The position numbers and the translations under genes were made by a program. The notes under the pieces were generated by a model. The model was not told where the DNA came from, made no database searches, and saw nothing but the letters and a program-made list of their open reading frames with translations. A stretch of DNA of 20,581 nucleotides from a virus, in the IMG/VR virus record IMGVR_UViG_3300033149_004276, positions 1 to 20,581 of that record; one strand, given 5' to 3'. The first letter of the stretch is position 1. Every line of letters starts with the position of its first letter. This document shows, one piece after another, positions 6,314 through 12,798 of the stretch.

Positions 6314-6364
6314 GATGCGAGCGGCGTGGCGACGGCAGCTAAGCGCCGGGGCATAGAGAGGTAG
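6314..6364 (+). pseudogene. Orphan duplicate of the portal C-terminus
   Basis: Read from 6314, the codons give DASGVATAAKRRGIER and then TAG. The true portal ends SGIATGMAPAAKRRGIES and TAG. The match is in frame and ends at the same position, but the fragment has no start codon. An in-frame TGA (6308-6310) precedes it, so it is a remnant. It supplies GAGAGGTAGG as the ribosome binding region for the next gene, as the real portal tail does for 6104. Confidence 0.7.
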
Positions 6365-6370
6365 GTACAC

Positions 6371-6697
6371 ATGATCTGTTTGCTGAATAGCGTAACTGAG
6401 TCCAAGAATCGTGTTCGTGTTGGTGTCATTCACTACAAGCCTGAGCGCCTGAGCGCTGGGGTGCGCAACGCGGGCATCATGGTGGACAAGACGGAGGCAG
6501 ACCTGCCGCGACCCGAGCAGCGAAGGGGTATGACGGGGGTGCTCTACTTCAACCCGGCCACTAAGGCGTTCTGGTACGAGTATGTGCCGAGGCCATTGAC
6601 GCAGGAGGAGTTGCTTGAGGACCTTCTGAGCCGGCTTGATGAGACCAATGCTCGATTGGACAACCTGATAGCACGGTTAGAGGCATCACGGAGCTAA
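6371..6697 (+). CDS. Hypothetical phage protein with C-terminal coiled coil (108 aa)
   Basis: ATG 6371 follows GAGAGGTAGG at suitable distance. The centre has TGVLYFNPATKAFWYEYVPR (residues about 54-73), a pattern I associate with small tail-region proteins encoded beside fibre genes. Residues about 77-105 form a leucine heptad helix (LLEDLLSRLDETNARLDNLI), a coiled coil that could oligomerise or anchor a fibre. It ends one base before the first propeller gene's GTG. Its last about 20 coding bases are copied upstream of the second propeller gene, at 8747-8767. The function is not known. Confidence 0.7.
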   Translation: MICLLNSVTESKNRVRVGVIHYKPERLSAGVRNAGIMVDKTEADLPRPEQRRGMTGVLYFNPATKAFWYEYVPRPLTQEELLEDLLSRLDETNARLDNLIARLEASRS

Positions 6698-6698
6698 C

Positions 6699-7545
6699 GT
6701 GACGCGGTATATTTACTGTGGGGGCTATACAACCCAAACGGTCTGGCAGATCGACCCCTCGGACATGTCCAAAGTGGCGGAGAGCGCCGACTATGGGGGG
6801 GCTATCTACGAGCTCACTACGGATGCTAGCTACGTCTACTGTGGGGGCTATACTCAAACGGTCTGGCAGATAGACCCGTCAGATATGTCAAAGGTAGCTG
6901 AGAGTGCTAGCTACGGCGGGTATATCAACGCTCTTGCTACGGACGCTAGTTACATCTACTGCGGGGGGGCTGGAAGCTACAAAGTCTGGCAGATAGACCC
7001 CTCGGACATGTCCAAGGTAGCAGAGAGCGCCGGCTATGGGGATCGGATCGAGGCTCTTGCTACGGACGCTAGTTATATCTACTGCGGGGGTCGCACCGAA
7101 ACAGTCTGGCAGATAGACCCCTCGGATATGTCCAAGGTGGCAGAGAGTGCTGACTATGGCGGGGCTATCAACGCTCTCGCTACGGATGGTACTTACGTTT
7201 ACTGCGGGGGCAATACCGGAACAGTTTGGCAGATAGACCCCTCGGATATGTCCAAGGTAGCAGAGAGTGCCGACTATGGGGATCGGATCTACGCTCTTGT
7301 TACGGACGCTACTTACGTCTACTGCGGAGGCTATATAATCAACAAAGTCTGGCAGATAGACCCCTCGGACATGTCCAAGGTAGCTGAGAGCGCTAGCTAT
7401 GGGCAGACTATCTACGGTCTCGCTACGGATGCTAGTTACGTCTACTGTGGGGGCTATAGCAAAGTCTGGCAGATAGACCCCTCGGATATGTCCAAGGTAG
7501 CAGAGAGCGCTAGCTATGGGGGGACTATCAGCGCTCTCACTGTCA
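6699..7545 (+). repeat. Seven tandem ~120-bp repeats (first propeller)
   Basis: Seven copies share a near-identical core encoding VWQIDPSDMSKVAES. Variation in the core is nearly all synonymous (for example GGACATG/GGATATG, GTAGCAGAG/GTGGCGGAG), while the loop after YCGG varies in sequence and length. Confidence 0.92.
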
Positions 7546-8741
7546 CGAAGCAAGAGGAGGGAGGTGAGGAGGTCTACGCTGACCTCACGCTGAACCGCGT
7601 GATGGCACTTAGCGATACCGGCCAAGCAGATGCGGCGGCTGGTCTGAACCTCGCTCGCACTTTGGATACTGTAAGCGGCCCAGGGGCAGCAGATGCAAAT
7701 GGTCTGGCCACGCTTACACGCCTGCTCGGTCTTGCTGATACAGGGCAAACCGATGCTGAGGGTAGTCTGAGCCTTGCTGCGCTGAGGGCATTGAGCAGCT
7801 TGGGATACTTGGAGGCAAGCCGAGCGGTGACGCTAAGTCATAGCCGCACTGCAACCGCTACAGCCATGGCTGACGGCCAAGGAGTGGTCAACCTGGCGTC
7901 CTCACGAGCTATCGCCGGGGCGAGTGAGGCGCAAGCCGAGGCATATGCAGCGTTGGCGCGGATAGTGGCCCTAAGTTTGGCCCGTGAAGCAACTGTGGAC
8001 CAGACCCTCATGCTGGCGCTTGTCAGGGCTTTGGATGCCGGGGCAGAGGCAGGCGCCCAGGGAGCTAGCGTGCTTTCGCGGGCGCTGGCTCTGACTGACG
8101 CGGCGGAAGCTGACACGGACGGCGTCCTGTCGCTACTGCGCTCACTCGGTGCTGATGCCGCAGCGCTGGCGGACGCAAGCGCGATGCTCACGCTGACACG
8201 TAGTGTGGCAGTGAATGCGCTCGGCGCAGTGGAGGCCGCAGCAGGGCTTACACTGGCCATTCTCCAGGGTCTGGCCACGGTCGCCGACGTGGAGGTCCCA
8301 GGCGCTGTTGATGTCGCTTTGGCGCTCTCCATGGGGCTGGGTTTTGAAGCAACATCTCAGGCAATCGCCGAGGCTGAGGCCGCTCTGGGTCGCTACCTTG
8401 CGATGCTCCTAGAGAGCGAAGCTCAAGCTACTGTGACGGTGAGTCTGTCTCGCAGCGCGGGGCTGGACAGCGAGGCACAGCGTGTTGCAGATACCGAGGT
8501 TGTGTTGGCTGTAGACCTTGGGGCAAGCGCCGGCAGCGAAGCTGTAGCAGACGGTGGGGTTGGCCTCGACCAGGTGCGGGCGGCGTTGGTCGTGGCGCAG
8601 GCCGTTGCAGCAGCTGGGATCGCTCTGGAGGCGATACGCGATATACAGATTGTCCGGGGTGTGCTGCTTGCCACCATCGTTATGCCGGCGAAGCGGACCT
8701 ATCAGGTAGAGGCAGAAAATCGTGCACATACGGTACGGTGA
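6699..8741 (+). CDS. Seven-repeat beta-propeller and alanine-rich stalk protein (680 aa)
   Basis: GTG 6699 follows GGAG at 6690-6693. Residues 4-285 hold exactly seven roughly 40-residue repeats with the core VWQIDPSDMSKVAESA, an aromatic Y(I/V)YCGG start and a variable loop of 3-5 residues between them. Seven such repeats fit a closed seven-bladed YVTN/WD40-like propeller. Residues about 292-645 are about 17 repeats of a 20-residue Ala-rich unit (pattern AxLTLxRxLALxDxGxADAx), probably a helical or fibrous stalk. The end (DIQIVRGVLLATIVMPAKRT) is shared with the next gene. It stops at HTVR, about seven residues shorter than the paralogue. A surface adhesin or receptor-binding tail protein is the likely role; this is inference from architecture and position. 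Confidence 0.75.
   Translation: MTRYIYCGGYTTQTVWQIDPSDMSKVAESADYGGAIYELTTDASYVYCGGYTQTVWQIDPSDMSKVAESASYGGYINALATDASYIYCGGAGSYKVWQIDPSDMSKVAESAGYGDRIEALATDASYIYCGGRTETVWQIDPSDMSKVAESADYGGAINALATDGTYVYCGGNTGTVWQIDPSDMSKVAESADYGDRIYALVTDATYVYCGGYIINKVWQIDPSDMSKVAESASYGQTIYGLATDASYVYCGGYSKVWQIDPSDMSKVAESASYGGTISALTVTKQEEGGEEVYADLTLNRVMALSDTGQADAAAGLNLARTLDTVSGPGAADANGLATLTRLLGLADTGQTDAEGSLSLAALRALSSLGYLEASRAVTLSHSRTATATAMADGQGVVNLASSRAIAGASEAQAEAYAALARIVALSLAREATVDQTLMLALVRALDAGAEAGAQGASVLSRALALTDAAEADTDGVLSLLRSLGADAAALADASAMLTLTRSVAVNALGAVEAAAGLTLAILQGLATVADVEVPGAVDVALALSMGLGFEATSQAIAEAEAALGRYLAMLLESEAQATVTVSLSRSAGLDSEAQRVADTEVVLAVDLGASAGSEAVADGGVGLDQVRAALVVAQAVAAAGIALEAIRDIQIVRGVLLATIVMPAKRTYQVEAENRAHTVR
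7576..8640 (+). repeat. About 17 tandem ~60-bp repeats (20-residue Ala-rich units)
   Basis: The translation can be cut into successive 19-23-residue units such as ADLTLNRVMALSDTGQADAA, AMLTLTRSVAVNALGAVEAA and VTVSLSRSAGLDSEAQRVAD. The units are well diverged in DNA, so they are older than the propeller repeats. The last unit is a half copy that leads into DIQIV. Confidence 0.75.
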
Positions 8742-8767
8742 AGCGCTAGAGCCATCACGGAGCTAAC

Positions 8768-9620
8768 GTGACGCGATATATCTACTGCGCGGGTGAGGCA
8801 GACGCCCCAACAGTTTGGCAGATAGACCCCTCGGACATGCTCAAGGTAAGAGAGAGTGCCGACTATGGTAGCTACATCGACGTTCTGGCTACGGATGCTA
8901 GTTATATCTACTGTGGGGGTTCTATCAAAGTCTGGCAGATAGATCCCTCGGACATGTCCAAAGTAGCGGAGAGCGCCGACTATGGTAGCTACATCTACGC
9001 CCTTGCTACTGATGCTAGTTACATCTACTGCGGAGGCCACGCAACCCAAACAGTTTGGCAGATAAACCCCTCGGATATGTCAAAGGTAGCGGAAAGCGCC
9101 GATTATGGGGGGATTATCTACGCTCTCGCTGCGGATGCTAGTTACATCTACTGCGGAGGCCACGCAACTCGAACAGTTTGGCAGATAGACCCCTCGGACA
9201 TGTCAAAGGCAGCAGAGAGTCCCAACTATGGCGGATATATCCGCGCTCTTGCTACCGATACTAGTTATATCTATTGCGGGGGTTCTACAACTCACACAGT
9301 TTGGCAGATAGACCCCTCGGATATGTCCAAGGTGGCCGAGAGTGCCGACTACGGTAGCGATATTGAGGCTCTTGCTACCGATGCTAGTTACGTTTACTGT
9401 GGAGGAGATAGTTGCACAGTCTGGCAGATAGATCCCTCAGACATGTCGAGGGTGGCAGAAAGTGCTAACTATGGAGATTGGATCTACGCCCTTGCTACGG
9501 ATGGCACTTATCTGTACTGCGGGGGCTACACAAACTCAACAGTTTGGCAGATAGACCCTTCGGACATGTCCAAGGTAGCAGAGAGCGCTACATATGGCTG
9601 GTGTGTCCGCGCTCTTGCTG
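8768..9620 (+). repeat. Seven tandem ~120-bp repeats (second propeller)
   Basis: Same unit as at 6699-7545, seven copies, with slightly more coding change (MLKVRES in copy 1, SKAAESPNYG in copy 4, SRVAESANYG in copy 6). Confidence 0.92.
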
Positions 9621-9793
9621 TCGCACAGTTGAAGGCGGTCTACGCTGACCTCACACTAAACCGCGTACACGATATACAGATTATCTGGGATGTATTGCTT
9701 GCCAACATCGCTATGCCGGCGAACCGGACGTATCGGGTAGAGGCAGAAGATCGTACATATACGGTACGGCGTCGGGAACACTTCATTGCGTAG
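8768..9793 (+). CDS. Seven-repeat beta-propeller protein, stalk-less paralogue (341 aa)
   Basis: GTG 8768 follows the same GGAGCTAAC leader as the first paralogue. Residues about 4-285 again contain seven VWQIDPSDM repeats (one copy is WQINPSDM). After the last blade, ADLTLNRV joins directly to HDIQII and then a tail homologous to the end of the first gene. The Ala-rich stalk is therefore reduced to a single hybrid unit. The tail carries RREHFIA beyond the point where the first gene stops. Loops after YCGG differ from those of the first gene (HATQT, DSCT, YTNST). It may be an alternative receptor-binding head or a short fibre that assembles with the long form. The role is inferred. Confidence 0.75.
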   Translation: MTRYIYCAGEADAPTVWQIDPSDMLKVRESADYGSYIDVLATDASYIYCGGSIKVWQIDPSDMSKVAESADYGSYIYALATDASYIYCGGHATQTVWQINPSDMSKVAESADYGGIIYALAADASYIYCGGHATRTVWQIDPSDMSKAAESPNYGGYIRALATDTSYIYCGGSTTHTVWQIDPSDMSKVAESADYGSDIEALATDASYVYCGGDSCTVWQIDPSDMSRVAESANYGDWIYALATDGTYLYCGGYTNSTVWQIDPSDMSKVAESATYGWCVRALAVAQLKAVYADLTLNRVHDIQIIWDVLLANIAMPANRTYRVEAEDRTYTVRRREHFIA

Positions 9794-9815
9794 ATGCAGA
9801 GAATAAGGAGAGATA

Positions 9816-10322
9816 ATGGAAACGAGGGTAAGGGTCAAGCTGGCCAATCACTTTCGGGTCGAGGCGTGGCGTGGCGACAGGCTACTCTGGGTTGATGAGT
9901 TTGACAACTTGGTGGTCAACGAGGGCCTGGATGACGCGCTGGACAAGCACCTCAAGGGATCGAGTTATACAGCGGCTTGGTATGTCGGTCTGGCCGATGG
10001 TACGCCCAGTTTCGCCGCCGGCGATACGATGGCTAGCCACGCGGGTTGGTCGGAAGTTACAGCCTATGATGAGGCCAACAGGCCGACCCTGACGCTGGGC
10101 ACCGTGTCCGGCCAGTCGGTGGACAACTCGGCCAGCAAGGCAGAGTTCACCATTAGTAGCAATGACACGACCATCGGTGGCGCATTCGTCGTGAGCGATA
10201 ACACCAAGGGCGGGACGACAGGCGTGCTCTACGGCGGTGGCGCGTTCAGCGCCGGTGACAAGACGCTCGACGACAACGACGTGCTGCGGGTGACGGTGAC
10301 TTGCACGGCATCTGCGTCCTAA
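9816..10322 (+). CDS. Probable virion or tail-associated beta-rich protein (168 aa)
   Basis: ATG 9816 follows a strong AAGGAG. The N-terminus (VKLANHFRVEAWRGDRLLW) is strand-rich. The rest has WYVGLADGTPSFAAGDTMAS, TLGTVSGQSVDNSASKAEF and GGAFVVSDNTKGGTTGVLYG, a pattern I recall from hypothetical phage structural proteins found next to fibre-adaptor genes. The composition (Gly, Ser, Thr, Asp rich, beta-prone, no cysteine until the last strand) fits a virion protein. It lies between the propeller genes and an adaptor-like gene, so a decoration or tail-tip role is plausible. No specific function is proven. Confidence 0.7.
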   Translation: METRVRVKLANHFRVEAWRGDRLLWVDEFDNLVVNEGLDDALDKHLKGSSYTAAWYVGLADGTPSFAAGDTMASHAGWSEVTAYDEANRPTLTLGTVSGQSVDNSASKAEFTISSNDTTIGGAFVVSDNTKGGTTGVLYGGGAFSAGDKTLDDNDVLRVTVTCTASAS

Positions 10323-10334
10323 CGGCGGTGTAGC

Positions 10335-10604
10335 ATGGCTCGGACAATGTACAAAGACCCCGACGCCCGACTGGACTATGTTATCGACTGGTCAAAGTGG
10401 CTGGGGGACGACACCATCGTAGATAGCGAATGGATCGTCCCCGACGGCCTGGTTCTCGATGACGAGAGCTTTACTACTAGCAAGACCGTGGTCTGGCTGA
10501 CTGGTGGTACCGCAAAGACCCGTTATGAGGTCACGAACCGTATCACTACGTCAGATGGGCGAATAGACGACCGCACTATTCTTATCTACGTTATCGAGCG
10601 ATAG
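10335..10604 (+). CDS. Phage fibre-tail adaptor-like protein (89 aa)
   Basis: ATG 10335 has a weak GGCGG upstream and lies 12 nt after the previous stop. The sequence KDPDARLDYVIDWSKWLGDD, the IVPDGL segment, the VVWLTGG turn and the end YEVTNRITTSDGRIDDRTIL match my memory of a small phage family with an Ig-like beta-sandwich, described as fibre-tail adaptor (Gp80-like). These proteins connect fibres to the tail or baseplate. Neighbouring putative adhesins support this. Family assignment is from recognition of the pattern, not from a search. Confidence 0.65.
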   Translation: MARTMYKDPDARLDYVIDWSKWLGDDTIVDSEWIVPDGLVLDDESFTTSKTVVWLTGGTAKTRYEVTNRITTSDGRIDDRTILIYVIER

Positions 10605-10629
10605 GGATAGGTGGAGGAGGAAATATCCA

Positions 10630-11457
10630 ATGGCTATGACGATTGAGGAGCGTCATGCGTACTGCCTCTACCCCGCAGTTCGTGTGAAGTCCGGGAAGAC
10701 CATGGGGTCCGGAACGGTGGTCTACGTGGAGCCGGCTCCTGGTGAAGAGGGCCTATACGATATCTACGTTTTGACCAACGAACACGTTGTTGATGATCTC
10801 ATCAAGGTGGAGAAGAGGTGGAGCTCTCTGCTGAAGCGGGAGATTCCCACCGATGTGACGGGGCAGCCCGATGTGGAGTTCTTCACCTATGCCTATCGGT
10901 CTCGAACTGTAGGTGCTGCCGCCTATCAGTCAGAGATTGTAGCCTACGACAAGGATGAGGACTTGGCTCTGCTGAGGATTCGTTCTCCCTACAAGCACGA
11001 GTACACGGCGCGACTGGTTCCCGAGGAGGAGATCAAGCAGCTGTGGGCCTTTGAGGAAGTCTGGAACGTTGGTTGTGGCATGGGCGCAAAGCCGGTTATT
11101 ACCCGGGGCTATCTGAGCTCTTTCGGTTGGGATATTGACAACCGCGACTACATGCTTATCTCTGCTGCCAGCTACTTTGGGAACTCCGGTGGGGCAACCT
11201 TCCTGGAACGAACCGGTTGGATGATTGGCATTCCGGCCAGGATCGCGGTGGCCAACCTGGGGTTTAGCCCCGACGTGGTGACTCATCTGGGCTTCAGCAT
11301 CTCTCCGGCGCGCATCTACGATTTCCTCAGAGCGCAAGTCTTCGACTTTATCATCGACCCGGACAAAACGTCACAGCAGTGCGAGGAAGAGCGGGGGCGT
11401 CGCAGGAAAGAGGACCAGTACCTCCAACTTCGAGAGGAACAGGAAAAGATAAGTTAG
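10630..11457 (+). CDS. Trypsin-like serine protease (275 aa)
   Basis: ATG 10630 follows GGAGGAGG (10613-10620). A chymotrypsin/HtrA-type catalytic triad is visible: His52 in VLTNEHVVDD, Asp111 in DEDLALLRI and Ser186 in GNSGGATF. The oxyanion-region context is typical. There is no signal peptide, transmembrane segment or PDZ domain. The C-terminal about 35 residues are a charged helix (CEEERGRRRKEDQYLQLREE). Phage morphogenesis proteases are usually of the U35/HK97, ClpP-like or Mu I types, so a trypsin fold inside a virion operon is less common. It could mature structural proteins, process the giant downstream protein, or act in the infected cell. Catalysis is well supported; substrate is unknown. 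Confidence 0.88.
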   Translation: MAMTIEERHAYCLYPAVRVKSGKTMGSGTVVYVEPAPGEEGLYDIYVLTNEHVVDDLIKVEKRWSSLLKREIPTDVTGQPDVEFFTYAYRSRTVGAAAYQSEIVAYDKDEDLALLRIRSPYKHEYTARLVPEEEIKQLWAFEEVWNVGCGMGAKPVITRGYLSSFGWDIDNRDYMLISAASYFGNSGGATFLERTGWMIGIPARIAVANLGFSPDVVTHLGFSISPARIYDFLRAQVFDFIIDPDKTSQQCEEERGRRRKEDQYLQLREEQEKIS

Positions 11458-11469
11458 AGGGGTGCGGAT

Positions 11470-11640
11470 ATGCCCTACAAACTAAGCAAAAGCGGCAAGG
11501 CGGTGCTTGTCAAGCGGGGCAATCGTTGGGTTGTGCTGAAGCGTCATCCGACACGAGAGAAGGCGAGAAAGCACGTGGCGGCGCTCAACATAAATGTGCA
11601 CCATCCCGAAAAGGCTCGGAAGAAGAGAAAGAAGAGATGA
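11470..11640 (+). CDS. Small very basic protein (56 aa)
   Basis: ATG 11470 follows GAGGGG. The product (MPYKLSKSGKAVLVKRGNRW then VVLKRHPTREKARKHVAAL) ends in a poly-basic tail, EKARKKRKKR. This layout, a short beta hairpin and a helix that begins TREKARKHV, is common among tiny phage proteins of unknown function. The charge suggests nucleic-acid contact. Its TGA overlaps the next ATG (ATGA). Confidence 0.7.
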   Translation: MPYKLSKSGKAVLVKRGNRWVVLKRHPTREKARKHVAALNINVHHPEKARKKRKKR

Positions 11641-12020
11641 GCGAGCGGAACACTTTCGAGATTCTGCGTGATGCTCTGGTCGAGGATTTGCTGAATACTG
11701 TTGAGGCCATGGTCACTGAGCCGCCTTATGAGAGCGTGAAGCTGACCCAAGACGAGCAGCTAGAGCGTTATGCGAAGTACCGAGATGATCCCCAGCACTG
11801 GGAGCAACTGCTGGACAAGGAGGGGTGGAGCCAGACGATACACGACGCTCTGATTCTGGAGCGTCGGTACAAGGAGCGTGAAAATGCCGAACCCGATTAT
11901 GGACTGGGTTCTGAACGCCTTGAAGACCGGGGGGCTCGACCCGGGAGAGGTGGCGAAGATATTCGACCCAATCCGACGAGCACTGTCCGGGGAGGCCCAG
12001 GCCCTCGCCAATCTCTTTAG
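11637..12020 (+). CDS. Hypothetical acidic protein overlapping the next gene (127 aa)
   Basis: The ATG at 11637 overlaps the previous stop in an ATGA arrangement, which marks translational coupling. Residues 1-80 are helical and acidic (TFEILRDALVEDLLNTVEAM, then DEQLERYAKYRDDPQHWEQL). From about residue 83 the frame overlaps the next gene by 137 nt and reads a Gly/Arg/Pro-rich tail (GARPGRGGED) that looks like a shadow of that gene. The N-terminal part is therefore probably the functional body. The long tail may come from loss of an earlier stop. No family is recognised. Confidence 0.6.
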   Translation: MSERNTFEILRDALVEDLLNTVEAMVTEPPYESVKLTQDEQLERYAKYRDDPQHWEQLLDKEGWSQTIHDALILERRYKERENAEPDYGLGSERLEDRGARPGRGGEDIRPNPTSTVRGGPGPRQSL

Positions 12021-12744
12021 CGGCGCACAAGCCCAGAACATATCTCCTACGCGATTCCCGATTACGCCCGGAGGCGTGGCGGGGTACGAAGGCTCTCGAA
12101 CCACAACCCGTCCGTCCACGCTGGAAGCCACCCGTCTTCAGGCGGGTACGAGTCTCATCCCTGGGGCTAGTATCACGCCGACCGGCGGCGCTTATCCCGC
12201 CACACCCGGCGGCGTGGCGGGATACGAAGCCTCTCGACCCCCTGCTGTGCCGGGCTACATGGATGAGATGGCTTGGATCTTCTTCGGCAAGAGCTATGAC
12301 CAACTGACCCCTGCCGAACAGCAACAACTCCATGCCAAGGTTCAGCAGGCTTACGGCCTTGGTGGTACAACTGGTCGCCCCTACATGGCCGAACTTGCCG
12401 AGCAGCAGAGACAGTTCGATCTCACTCAGCAGTGGCTTAGAGAGCAACTTGCTGCACAGCAGGCTATGGAGCAGGCGGCATTGGCCCAGAGACGTAGGGA
12501 GATGGCTGCCAACCTTGGGCAGGGTATTGCCGGTTTGCAGTCCCAGCAGTGGGCGCAGGCCCTCCCCTATCAGCTGCCTGCTGGCGCTCAATACACCCCG
12601 GGGTACGAGCCTGGTGGGTTGATGTCTCAGATGGCGCGGCAGGCCGGAGTGCGATTTACCCCGGCACCAGTGGCTGAATCACCAGCGCCCACTAGAGAGC
12701 AGATGGAAGCTTGGCTCGCCGATGCCATAGCCAGATTCGGCTAA
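11884..12744 (+). CDS. Gln-rich helical phage protein, possible virion component (286 aa)
   Basis: ATG 11884 is chosen because AAGGAG lies seven bases upstream; a GTG two codons earlier is an alternative. The N-terminus (PIMDWVLNALKTGGLDP, IFDPIRRALSGEAQALANLF) is amphipathic. Residues about 60-120 contain two related segments, PITPGGVAGYEGSR and PATPGGVAGYEASR. The middle is a Gln/Ala-rich helix (LAEQQRQFDLTQQWLREQLA), probably a coiled coil. The C-terminus is Pro/Ala-rich with a final helix. This composition resembles internal or ejection proteins, but no domain is recognised. The stop is directly followed by a reverse double-hairpin element. Confidence 0.65.
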   Translation: MPNPIMDWVLNALKTGGLDPGEVAKIFDPIRRALSGEAQALANLFSGAQAQNISPTRFPITPGGVAGYEGSRTTTRPSTLEATRLQAGTSLIPGASITPTGGAYPATPGGVAGYEASRPPAVPGYMDEMAWIFFGKSYDQLTPAEQQQLHAKVQQAYGLGGTTGRPYMAELAEQQRQFDLTQQWLREQLAAQQAMEQAALAQRRREMAANLGQGIAGLQSQQWAQALPYQLPAGAQYTPGYEPGGLMSQMARQAGVRFTPAPVAESPAPTREQMEAWLADAIARFG

Positions 12745-12774
12745 GCGATCCCCAATCGCCGGTGGCCTTGCCAC
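12745..12774 (-). repeat. Double-hairpin element, reverse orientation
   Basis: Read on the minus strand: GTGGC-AAG-GCCAC, CG, GCGAT-TGGGG-ATCGC. It starts on the base after a TAA stop and sits about 25 nt before the next ribosome binding site. Confidence 0.9.
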
Positions 12775-12798
12775 TATATCTTATAAGAGAGGTTGCGG

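Noticed and set aside
6699-9620. Diversity-generating retroelement target in the propeller loops
   Set aside because: Loops differ in length as well as sequence, changes are not limited to adenine positions, and no reverse transcriptase or template repeat is visible in the window.
11637-12020. Programmed -1 frameshift joining the 11637 and 11884 genes
   Set aside because: The frame relation would need +1 (or -2), no canonical slippery heptamer is present, and the second gene has its own good ribosome binding site.
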